From Sva-07 sp035529175 (GTDB taxonomy: Bacteria > Actinomycetota > Acidimicrobiia > Acidimicrobiales > Ilumatobacteraceae), in the NCBI GenBank assembly GCA_035529175.1, contig DATKXG010000014.1, forward strand, positions 1-7,844: a stretch of 7,844 bases of DNA, written 5' to 3'. The stretch's first letter is position 1. Each line of letters opens with the position of its first letter. Positions 1 to 6,131 of the stretch are shown here, piece after piece. A program made the position numbers and the translations under genes. The notes beneath the pieces are model-generated. The model did not search any database and was not told the origin of the DNA. It saw nothing but the letters and a program-made list of their open reading frames with translations.

Positions 1-877
1 TGCCACCAAGACACCCCTCACCCAGGTTCGCCCCGGTCACGCCGACCTCGCAGGGATGCAGAAGTACGGGTTCACCGACGCCCGCGACGTCCTGGAACGT
101 GCGAGCGCTCGCGAGACCGCCGCGCGAGTTGCGGCGGGCGCCGTCGCGAAGGCGCTGGTGTCGCACATCGGTGTCGAGATCATCTCCCACGTCATCCAGA
201 TGGGCGCCGCACGCGTGCCGGCCGACGCCGTTCGCCCGACGCCGGATCAGCTCGATCGTGTCGACGAGAACCAGGTGCGTTGCTTCGACATCGACGCGAG
301 CGAGGCGATGATCGGCGAGATCAAGGCAGCCGCCAAGGACGGCGACTCACTCGGAGGCGTCGTCGAGGTGCTCGGCTTCGGCGTGCCCGTCGGTCTCGGC
401 AGCCACGTCCACTGGGATCGCAAACTCGACTCGCTGCTCGCCCAGGCGGTCATGAGCATCCAGGCGGTCAAGGGCGTCGAGATCGGCGACGGCTTCGAGG
501 TCGCGGGCCGTCGCGGCAGCGTTGCCCACGACCCGATCTCCTGGGACGCCGACGCGGGTGAGTACCGCCGCGGCAGCACGCTGGCCGGAGGGACCGAGGG
601 AGGCATCTCCACCGGTGAACTGCTGGTGGTTCGTGCGGCGATGAAGCCGCTGGCGACGCTCAACGTGCCGACCCTGGAGACGGTCGACACGGCCACCAAG
701 GAGTCGACGGTGTCGTTCAAGGAGCGCACCGACGTCACTGCGGTTCCCGCCATGGGCGTCGTCGCCGAGACGATGGTGGCGTTGGTGCTGGCGGCGGAGG
801 CCCAACGCAAGTTCGGCGGCGACTCCCTCGACGAGTTCGTCCGCAACGCCGAGGCGTTCGCGGCCACGCTGCCGTGA
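1..877 (+). CDS. aroC: Chorismate synthase, 3' part (5' end outside window)
   Basis: Chorismate synthase uses reduced FMN to remove phosphate from 5-enolpyruvylshikimate 3-phosphate, the last step to chorismate; it is a cytosolic tetramer in this family. The reading frame is open from base 2 and gives 291 visible residues, so about 100 N-terminal residues, including the GESHG signature, are missing. The ATG at 56 is internal: the codons before it encode the family motif RPGHADLAG, which runs straight into MQKYGF. Further hallmarks are RASARETAARVAAGAVAK just downstream, GGVVEV followed by GLGS and WDRKLD near the middle, a KGVEIGDGF segment, and near the C-terminus RTDVTAVPAMGVV, close to the third family signature (T replaces the usual S/H/F after R). 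The TGA stop overlaps the aroK start as GTGA, so the two are probably translationally coupled. Identification is very secure; only the 5' end is unseen. Confidence 0.97.
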   Translation, partial: ATKTPLTQVRPGHADLAGMQKYGFTDARDVLERASARETAARVAAGAVAKALVSHIGVEIISHVIQMGAARVPADAVRPTPDQLDRVDENQVRCFDIDASEAMIGEIKAAAKDGDSLGGVVEVLGFGVPVGLGSHVHWDRKLDSLLAQAVMSIQAVKGVEIGDGFEVAGRRGSVAHDPISWDADAGEYRRGSTLAGGTEGGISTGELLVVRAAMKPLATLNVPTLETVDTATKESTVSFKERTDVTAVPAMGVVAETMVALVLAAEAQRKFGGDSLDEFVRNAEAFAATLP

Positions 878-1380
878 CCCACCTCGTGCTCGTCGGCATG
901 ATGGGTGTGGGCAAGTCGACCGTCGGACGTATCGTCGCTGCCCAACTCGATCGGCCGCTGTTCGACTCCGACGAGATGATCGAAGCTCGCACCGGTCGCA
1001 CCGTCCGCGAGATCTGGTCGACGGACGGCGAGGAGAGGTTCCGGGCACTCGAGACCGACACGCTGCTCGAAGCGTTGGCCGAGCCCGAGGCGTCGGTGAT
1101 CGCCGCGGCGGGGGGTGTGGTGCTCAGCGACGTGAATCGTGCCGCGCTGCGCAGCGCCGACGCGCACGTCGTGTGGTTGCTGGCCGACGTCGAGGTCCTC
1201 GTCGAGCGTGTTCGCAACGGGATGCACCGCCCACTGCTCGACGACGACCCCGAAACAGTGCTGCGAGCGCTGCACGAGGTCCGCGCTCCGCTGTACCAGG
1301 AGGTCGCCGACGCCGTCGTGTCGGTCGACCACCGCTCAGCTCAGGACGTCGCGAAGGCGGTGCTGCGATGCTGCGCGTGA
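874..1380 (+). CDS. aroK: Shikimate kinase
   Basis: Shikimate kinase phosphorylates the 3-hydroxyl of shikimate with ATP in the cytosol, fifth step of the chorismate pathway. The 168-residue length is typical. Visible elements are the P-loop GMMGVGKST (residues 8-16), the DSD shikimate/Mg motif (31-33), the FR pair (R57) that binds shikimate, a GG motif (80-81), the lid arginine in HRPLL (R119) and R137 in RAPLY. The usual GGG at the shikimate site reads A79-G80-G81 here. The GTG at 874 is the right start: the next candidate, ATG at 898, would delete the first beta strand (THLVLVG) leading into the P-loop. It overlaps the aroC stop by 4 bases and has no convincing Shine-Dalgarno sequence close by, which fits reinitiation after aroC. 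Its own 3' end overlaps aroB by 13 bases. Confidence 0.96.
   Translation: MTHLVLVGMMGVGKSTVGRIVAAQLDRPLFDSDEMIEARTGRTVREIWSTDGEERFRALETDTLLEALAEPEASVIAAAGGVVLSDVNRAALRSADAHVVWLLADVEVLVERVRNGMHRPLLDDDPETVLRALHEVRAPLYQEVADAVVSVDHRSAQDVAKAVLRCCA
1354..1360 (+). promoter_or_regulatory. Ribosome binding site for aroB, inside aroK
   Basis: The purine-rich AAGGCGG lies 7 bases before the ATG at 1368 and inside the aroK coding region. It supports that ATG as the aroB start rather than the upstream in-frame codons, which lie deep within aroK. The match to the anti-Shine-Dalgarno sequence is only partial. Confidence 0.5.
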
Positions 1381-2375
1381 ACGTACCTCTCGCCGATCGC
1401 TCCTACGACGTGGTCATCGGCGAGGGCGCTGTCGCAGAGCTCGCCGGGTTGCTGCCAGGGTCGGCGAGACGCGTCGCCGTGGTCACCCAGCCCGGCATTC
1501 CCATGTCGATCTCGCTGCCCGACCACGACGTGGAGACCCATGTCATCGGCGACGGCGAAGCAGCGAAGACGCTGTCCACGATCGAGACGCTGATGCGCGG
1601 ATTCGCCCGACAGGGACTGACCCGGCGCGACGTCGTGGTGGGAGTCGGCGGCGGGATGGTCACCGACGTCGCGGGGTTCGCGGCGGCCACCTGGCATCGA
1701 GGAACACCCGTCGTTCACGTGTCGACCACGCTGCTCGGCATGATCGACGCCGCGATCGGGGGCAAGACCGGGGTCAACCTTCCCGAGGGCAAGAACCTGG
1801 TGGGAGCGTTCTGGCAGCCGTCGGGCGTGATCTGCGAGCTCGACGCGCTCGCGACGCTGCCCGAGCGCGAGACCCGTTGCGGTCTCGGCGAGATGTCGAA
1901 GTACCACTTCCTCACCGGTGACGACCTGTTGGCGATGCCGCTCGACCAGCGCATCGCGCGCTGCGTGGAGATCAAGGCCGACATCGTCGCCTCCGACGAG
2001 CGCGAGGGCGGTCGGCGAGCCTTGCTGAACTACGGCCACACGCTCGCTCACGCACTCGAGATCGCCACCGACCACGAGTTGGCCCACGGCGAGGCGGTCG
2101 CAATCGGCCTGATTTTCGCAGCCGAGCTGGCGTGTGAGCTGGGCCGCATCGGCGACGACCGCGTCGACGAGCACCGCCGAATCGTGGCGGGGGAGTACGG
2201 GCTGCGAATCACCCCGCCCGAACGTCTCGACGTCGACGTGCTGGCGACCCTGATGGAGCGCGACAAGAAGGCCCTCGACGGCTTGACGTTCGTCCTCGAC
2301 GGCCCTGACGGCGTCGAGGTCGTCGAAGATGTCCCCGAGTCCGCCGTCCGCGCCACGCTGGAACGGTTCGCATAA
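1368..2375 (+). CDS. aroB: 3-Dehydroquinate synthase
   Basis: AroB converts DAHP to 3-dehydroquinate with NAD+ and a divalent metal (usually Zn), second step of the shikimate pathway. From ATG 1368 the protein has 335 residues, slightly short of the usual ~360. Landmarks are VGVGGGMVTD (residues 91-100, NAD/pyrophosphate binding), STTLLGMIDAAIGGKTGVN (119-137), GKN (141-143), GLGEMSKYH (172-180, with metal ligand E175 and K178), a KAD..ASDERE segment (203-213), NYGHT (221-225, metal ligand H224) and HGEAV (240-244, metal ligand H240). The GLGEMSKYHF and NYGHTLAHALE segments depart from the common AEVIKYG and NFGHTFGHAIE forms, but the ligands are kept, so it should be active. The open frame extends upstream through aroK to about 1173; that part is a shadow, since the family N-terminus (beta strand RVNVPLADRSYDVVIG) begins right at ATG 1368. 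It overlaps aroK by 13 bases, and the next gene starts 3 bases after its stop. Confidence 0.96.
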   Translation: MLRVNVPLADRSYDVVIGEGAVAELAGLLPGSARRVAVVTQPGIPMSISLPDHDVETHVIGDGEAAKTLSTIETLMRGFARQGLTRRDVVVGVGGGMVTDVAGFAAATWHRGTPVVHVSTTLLGMIDAAIGGKTGVNLPEGKNLVGAFWQPSGVICELDALATLPERETRCGLGEMSKYHFLTGDDLLAMPLDQRIARCVEIKADIVASDEREGGRRALLNYGHTLAHALEIATDHELAHGEAVAIGLIFAAELACELGRIGDDRVDEHRRIVAGEYGLRITPPERLDVDVLATLMERDKKALDGLTFVLDGPDGVEVVEDVPESAVRATLERFA

Positions 2376-2378
2376 CGA

Positions 2379-3497
2379 ATGGTGTCAGTCACCAATCGTT
2401 ACCCGCCGATCGACCACGCCGCACGGCTGGCGACGATCCAGGCGCGGTTGCCGCTCGGCAACGGCTGCGATGCGTTGCTGTTCACCGATCTGGTCGACGT
2501 GCGGTGGCTCACCGGGTTCACCGGGTCGAACGGCTGGGCGGTCGTGACGGCTGACGACTTGGTCCTCGGTACCGATGGCCGGTACGGCGAACGTGCACGA
2601 GCCGAAACGGCACAGGTCGGCGCGACGGTGATTGCCGAGACGTCCAGAGCGAAGCTGCACGAACGGTTGGTCGAATCACTCGCTGCTGCACGGTTCGTCG
2701 GACTCGACCCGGCCTCGACGAGCCATGCGGCATGGCGACGCCTGGCCGAGGACCTCATGCTGGAACCGACCGATTCGCTCGTCGGCTCGGGACGTCGCGT
2801 CAAGGACGACGCCGAGATCGAACGGATGACGGCAGCGGCGCAGGCCGCCGACGCCGCACTTGCCGAGGTCGAGCCGCTGCTCCTCGCCACGGTCGATCAC
2901 CCGGTCACCGAGGCCGACATCCGCAACGAACTCGAGTACCGGATGCGGCTCGAAGGCGCCGACGATCGCAGCTACGACACGATCGTCGCGACCGGCCCGG
3001 ACCACGCGGCACGGCCCCACCACGAGGTGTCGCGTCGCACGATCGTCGAGGGCGACACGGTGATCATCGACGTCGGCGCGCTCGTCGACGGGTACCACTC
3101 CGACATGACCCGGTCGTACGTGATCGGCGAACCCACCGACGAACAGCGTGAGATCTACGCGCTCGTCGAGGCGGCCCACGCAGCCGGCGTCGCCGCGCTG
3201 CGGCCCGGTGTCGCGGTGCGCGACGTCGACAGCGCCTGCCGCGACCTCTTCGCCGAGGCCGGCTACGGCGAGTGGTACCTGCACGGAACGGGGCACGGAG
3301 TCGGACTCGAGATACACGAACAGCCGTTCCATTCCCAGACCGCCGGGGACGAGTTGGCGGTCGGCAACGTGGTGACGGTCGAGCCGGGGCTCTATCGTGT
3401 CGGCTTCGGTGGATTCCGGATCGAGGACCTCCTCGTCGTCACCGAAACCGGCTCACGGCCACTCACGCACACGACGCCGCGACCATTCCCGGGTTGA
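2379..3497 (+). CDS. pepQ: M24B family Xaa-Pro peptidase (PepQ/PepP-like)
   Basis: This is a cytosolic metallopeptidase with the pita-bread fold that cleaves peptide bonds next to proline. The 372 residues divide into a creatinase-type N-terminal domain (about 15-140, with DLVDVRWLTGFTGSNGW and the TDGRY motif at 65-69) and the M24 catalytic domain (about 145-365). All five di-metal ligands are visible: D231 (IIDVGA), D242 (HSDMTRS), H306 (HGTGHGVG), E335 (VEPGLY) and E349 (RIEDL). H214 in ARPHHEV fits the conserved substrate-binding histidine. No signal peptide or membrane segment is seen. The ATG at 2379 follows the aroB stop by 3 bases, with no strong Shine-Dalgarno sequence, so coupling to aroB is likely; GTG 2382 is an alternative start. 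The symbol follows the actinobacterial gene order (pepQ directly before efp). Whether it is a dipeptidase (PepQ) or an aminopeptidase (PepP/YqhT-type) cannot be told from sequence alone. Confidence 0.92.
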   Translation: MVSVTNRYPPIDHAARLATIQARLPLGNGCDALLFTDLVDVRWLTGFTGSNGWAVVTADDLVLGTDGRYGERARAETAQVGATVIAETSRAKLHERLVESLAAARFVGLDPASTSHAAWRRLAEDLMLEPTDSLVGSGRRVKDDAEIERMTAAAQAADAALAEVEPLLLATVDHPVTEADIRNELEYRMRLEGADDRSYDTIVATGPDHAARPHHEVSRRTIVEGDTVIIDVGALVDGYHSDMTRSYVIGEPTDEQREIYALVEAAHAAGVAALRPGVAVRDVDSACRDLFAEAGYGEWYLHGTGHGVGLEIHEQPFHSQTAGDELAVGNVVTVEPGLYRVGFGGFRIEDLLVVTETGSRPLTHTTPRPFPG

Positions 3498-3504
3498 ACC
3501 GGGA
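3487..3504 (+). other. Hairpin across the pepQ stop codon, upstream of efp
   Basis: TCCCGG and CCGGGA form a perfect 6-bp, very G/C-rich stem around the 6-base loop GTTGAA; the TGA stop of pepQ (3495-3497) lies in the loop. No T-run follows, so this is not a classical intrinsic terminator. It could be a weak attenuator, an mRNA stability or processing element between pepQ and efp, or chance in G/C-rich DNA. Confidence 0.35.
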
Positions 3505-3515
3505 CCACCATCGAC

Positions 3516-3520
3516 AAGGA
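3516..3520 (+). promoter_or_regulatory. Ribosome binding site for efp
   Basis: AAGGA lies 7 bases before ATG 3528 in the 30-base gap after pepQ. It is the best-placed Shine-Dalgarno sequence in the window and settles the efp start. It suggests efp is translated independently of pepQ, in contrast to the coupled genes upstream. Confidence 0.7.
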
Positions 3521-3527
3521 CACGACC

Positions 3528-4091
3528 ATGCCGCAGATCTCCGTCAACGACCTGAAGAACGGAATCACCCTCGAACTCGACAACGGACTGTTCCAGGTCG
3601 TCGAGTTCCAACACGTCAAGCCGGGCAAGGGCGGAGCGTTTGTGCGCACCAAGATCCGCAACGTTCGCAACGGCGCCGTGATCGACAAGACCTTCAACGC
3701 CGGCATCAAGGTCGAGCAGGCGATCGTCGACCGCCAGGACATGCAGTTCCTCTACAAGGACGGCGACGACTACGTGTTCATGAACACCTCGACCTACGAC
3801 CAGATGAACGTCCCGAATGCAACACTCGGCGAGGCCGCCGACTATCTCACCGAGCAGATGGTCGCCCAGATCGCGCAGTACCAGGGCGAGATCATCGGTG
3901 TCGAGATCCCGGCGTCAGTCGAGTTGACGATCGCACAGACCGAGCCGGGCGTCCAGGGTGACCGTGTCTCGGGCGCCCGCAAGCCCGCCACGCTCGAGAC
4001 CGGCAAGGTGTTGCAGGTGCCGTTGTTCGTCGAGCCGGGCGACAAGGTCAAGGTCGATACCCGTACCGGCGACTACATCACCCGCGTCTGA
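3528..4091 (+). CDS. efp: Elongation factor P
   Basis: EF-P binds between the ribosomal P and E sites and speeds peptide-bond formation at polyproline stretches. The 187 residues match the family length and show the three-domain layout: KOW-like domain I (about 1-63), OB domain II (about 66-127) and C-terminal OB domain III (about 129-187). The domain I tip reads VKPGKGGAFVRTK, with K34 at the position that is modified in many bacteria. Residues 152-171, from KPATLETG to LFVEPG, fit the EF-P family signature K-x-A-x4-G-x2-[LIV]-x-V-P-x2-[LIV]-x2-G. The loop is PGKGG rather than the PGKGP form I associate with many other actinobacteria. The start is fixed by AAGGA 7 bases upstream. It sits 15 bases before nusB, the usual actinobacterial neighbour. 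I see no gene for a K34-modifying enzyme in this window. Confidence 0.97.
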   Translation: MPQISVNDLKNGITLELDNGLFQVVEFQHVKPGKGGAFVRTKIRNVRNGAVIDKTFNAGIKVEQAIVDRQDMQFLYKDGDDYVFMNTSTYDQMNVPNATLGEAADYLTEQMVAQIAQYQGEIIGVEIPASVELTIAQTEPGVQGDRVSGARKPATLETGKVLQVPLFVEPGDKVKVDTRTGDYITRV

Positions 4092-4106
4092 CGGACAAAC
4101 CGCATC

Positions 4107-4514
4107 ATGGCCGCCATGCCGCGCCCCGACGACCGTTCCGACGCGCGTGAACGGGCGCTCTACCTGCTCTACGAGGCGTACTCGAAGGGGATCACCCCCA
4201 TCGACGCGCTGGCGCTGCAGGTGCTCGAACCCGACGAGTTGACCGTGCTCCTGGTCACCGGTGTCGGTGAACACGTCGAGCAGCTGGACGCGGCGATCTC
4301 CGCGCGCTCCAAGGGGTGGACGCTCGCCCGCATGCCGGTGCTCGACCTGAACGTGCTGCGCCTGGGTGCGTTCGAACTCGCTCATCGGCCCGATGTGCCG
4401 GTCGCCGTGGCGATCGACGAAGCAGTCGAGCTGGCCAAGCGATTCTCCACCGACGACAGCGGCAAGTTCGTCAACGGGGTGCTCTCGGCGCTGGTGGGCG
4501 ATCTGCGAGAGTAG
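4107..4514 (+). CDS. nusB: Transcription antitermination protein NusB
   Basis: NusB pairs with NusE (ribosomal protein S10), binds boxA RNA and helps RNA polymerase read through rRNA operons. The 135-residue all-helical protein is of typical size. Characteristic parts are the arginine-rich first helix DARERALYLLYEAY (12-25, boxA-binding region in the family), the GWTLARMPVLDLNVLRLGAFEL segment (70-91) and VAIDEAVELAKRFSTDDSGKFVNGVL (101-126), the strongest family signature. ATG 4107 is taken as start; ATG 4116 three codons later is equally possible, as neither has a clear Shine-Dalgarno sequence in the 15 bases after efp. The stop is followed by only 4 bases before the next ATG, so nusB and the membrane protein gene are probably co-translated. 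Confidence 0.95.
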   Translation: MAAMPRPDDRSDARERALYLLYEAYSKGITPIDALALQVLEPDELTVLLVTGVGEHVEQLDAAISARSKGWTLARMPVLDLNVLRLGAFELAHRPDVPVAVAIDEAVELAKRFSTDDSGKFVNGVLSALVGDLRE

Positions 4515-4518
4515 GGCG

Positions 4519-6099
4519 ATGTCGGAGTCGACTGCGATCGACGACGCGCGACCGAGCGCCGAGGAGGATCTCTCGAGCGGCGCCGACAACCTGACGTCCA
4601 CCGGGACGATCGGCCGCTGGTGGCATCGTGTGACGCCGCCGACGGCGCCGCAGGTGTTCCTGGCGGGAGCGGTCCTGATCTGGACCTGGTACTTCACGGT
4701 CCGGTCGCTGAACATCCACCACGCTCTCGCCACGGCCACCTACGACTCGGCGCTCTACGACCAGGGGATGTGGCTGTTGTCGCAGTTCGACGCTCCGTTC
4801 GTGACCCTGATGGGTCGAAACCTGTTCGGGGATCACACGTCGTTCGTGCTGCTGTTCCTGGTGCCGCTCTACTGGATCGCACCGGGCGCGTGGATCATGT
4901 TCACCGCACAGTCGGCGGCGATCGCCGCCGGCGCGATCCCGGTGTTCCTGTACGGCCGGCGGAGACTGGGTTCGGAGTGGTGGGCGCTGATCGCGTCCGG
5001 CACCTATCTGCTGCACCCGGCGGTCGGCTGGACGAACCTGGAGAACTTCCATCCCGATGCGTTCCTCGGTGTGTTCGTCGGCTTCGCGGTCTATGCGGCA
5101 CTCGTTCGAAAATGGCGCCTGTACGCCGTGTTCGTCGTGCTCTCGCTCCTGGTCAAAGAGGACGTGTCGCTGGTGATCGTGCCGCTCGGCATCTGGGTGG
5201 CGGTCCGGCGCGATCGGCGCATCGGGCTGCTGACCGTGTTCGGCAGCGTCGCGTTCATGGCCGTCGCGATGTTCGTCGTGATGCGCAGCCTGATCGGCGT
5301 GCCGACGCGCAACACGTGGCGGATCCCCTTCGGTGGGGTGCGGGGCCTGGTCGACACCGCAGTCACCAACCCGACGCAACTCGTCGAGCACCTGCGCAGC
5401 GACGGCCGGCCGTGGTATCTCGTGCAGATGACCGCGCCGTTCGCGTGGCTGTTCGCGAGGTTGCCCGACGTGGCGCTGATCAGTGGGCTCGTGCTCTTCA
5501 CGAACATCTTGAGCACGTTCTGGTACCAGTACCAGATCGACTATCACTACAGCTTGATCGCCGTACCGGCGCTGGTGATCGGCACGGTGTACGCGATCGG
5601 CGCGATGCGAACACACGCCGTGCGGGTTCGGGGTCGATCGCTGCGTATCCCCGCAAGGCAGCTCGCCCTCGTCACACTTGCCGCGGCGAGCCTCTCGACG
5701 GCGTACCTGTGGGCGCCGATGCCGTGGGGTCGAACGTCGATGTACTACGGCAACGCCGAGAACGTGTACGCAGCGTCGGCGCGCGAGCTGTTCGAGCTGA
5801 TCCCCGACGACGCCGTGGTGTCGGCGAACTATCGCCTGACACCGCACCTCGCGTACCGCAAGGAGATCTACCAGTTCCCGGTGCCGTTCCGGGTGCTGCT
5901 CTACGGGGCCGACACCTCGATCGAGGGCCAGCGTCTCGTCGACCGCTCCGAGCGGGTCGACTTCGTGATGCTGCCGGTGCAGCTCGACAACAATCTGGTC
6001 GCCGACTGGCTCGTGGTCGAGGATGCCTTCGACGAGATCGCCCGCAACGAGATCTGGGTCCTCTACGAACGAGACCGCTCCGTCCCGCTGCCGGGATGA
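4519..6099 (+). CDS. DUF2079 family multi-pass membrane protein (GT-C-like)
   Basis: This is a 526-residue integral membrane protein with a hydrophilic, acidic N-terminal tail (1-40) and about 9-10 hydrophobic segments (roughly 44-61, 106-122, 125-145, 153-168, 180-197, 200-228, 235-256, 303-330, 343-362, 381-400), then a soluble C-terminal part (about 401-526). It matches my memory of DUF2079 proteins: YDSALYDQGMW (75-85), GDHTSF (104-109), ENFHPDAF (175-182), LLVKEDVSL (210-218), a YHYSLIAVP segment (342-350) and a C-terminal IPDDAVVSANYRLTPHLAYR region (428-447). The family is related to GT-C glycosyltransferases that use lipid-linked sugars; donor and acceptor are unknown. D76 and D81, in what would be the first extracytoplasmic loop, are plausible catalytic acids by analogy with GT-C enzymes (inference). 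The ATG lies 4 bases after the nusB stop, with GAGAG 8 bases upstream; coupling to nusB is likely. Family assignment is fairly secure, function is not. Confidence 0.85.
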   Translation: MSESTAIDDARPSAEEDLSSGADNLTSTGTIGRWWHRVTPPTAPQVFLAGAVLIWTWYFTVRSLNIHHALATATYDSALYDQGMWLLSQFDAPFVTLMGRNLFGDHTSFVLLFLVPLYWIAPGAWIMFTAQSAAIAAGAIPVFLYGRRRLGSEWWALIASGTYLLHPAVGWTNLENFHPDAFLGVFVGFAVYAALVRKWRLYAVFVVLSLLVKEDVSLVIVPLGIWVAVRRDRRIGLLTVFGSVAFMAVAMFVVMRSLIGVPTRNTWRIPFGGVRGLVDTAVTNPTQLVEHLRSDGRPWYLVQMTAPFAWLFARLPDVALISGLVLFTNILSTFWYQYQIDYHYSLIAVPALVIGTVYAIGAMRTHAVRVRGRSLRIPARQLALVTLAAASLSTAYLWAPMPWGRTSMYYGNAENVYAASARELFELIPDDAVVSANYRLTPHLAYRKEIYQFPVPFRVLLYGADTSIEGQRLVDRSERVDFVMLPVQLDNNLVADWLVVEDAFDEIARNEIWVLYERDRSVPLPG

Positions 6100-6131
6100 T
6101 TACAGCACGGGTCAGACCCGTGATGTAATCA
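6097..6131. terminator. Inverted repeat between converging genes, likely bidirectional terminator
   Basis: The 35 bases form two 17-base arms around a single A at 6114, with one mismatch (G6105 against A6123). The ends are TGATTACA and TGTAATCA and the core is CACGGGTC/GACCCGTG; a folded RNA would have an ACGGG stem with a TCAGA loop, plus a second lower stem beyond the mismatch. Both stop codons form the ends of the arms: TGA 6097-6099 of the DUF2079 gene, and 6129-6131 (TGA on the minus strand) of the amidohydrolase. It fills the whole 29-base gap, where a shared terminator is expected. Neither side has a run of T, so it would be a U-tract-less terminator; a repeat element or a protein-binding site are alternatives. 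Confidence 0.65.

Noticed and set aside
56..58. ATG at 56 as the aroC start
   Set aside because: The frame is open upstream to the window edge and encodes the conserved RPGHADLAG motif, so this Met is internal and the gene is cut by the edge.
247..1332. Long open frame on the minus strand (361 codons) across aroC and aroK
   Set aside because: Its translation is low-complexity and lacks any recognisable domain; it lies antisense to two certain genes, and third-position G/C bias explains the lack of stops.
1173..1367. Upstream extension of the aroB frame to a start at 1173 (would give 400 residues)
   Set aside because: The extension overlaps aroK, is arginine-rich without similarity to AroB, and the family N-terminal strand begins right after ATG 1368, which has its own ribosome binding site.
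4182..4204. Hairpin-like stretch in nusB (GGGG ATCA CCCC with flanking TCGA repeats)
   Set aside because: It is inside coding sequence, encodes an ordinary NusB segment (SKGITPID), and short G/C stems are frequent by chance in DNA of this composition.
4471..5847. Long open frame on the minus strand (458 codons) opposite the DUF2079 gene
   Set aside because: The product is rich in Arg, His, Gln and Asp without a fold pattern, typical of a high-GC antisense shadow. The plus strand has a convincing membrane protein.
4620..6128. Second plus-strand open frame (502 codons) in another frame within the DUF2079 gene
   Set aside because: Its composition (Arg/Ala/Asp rich, no hydrophobic periodicity) is that of a shifted reading of the real gene, and it has no own start context.
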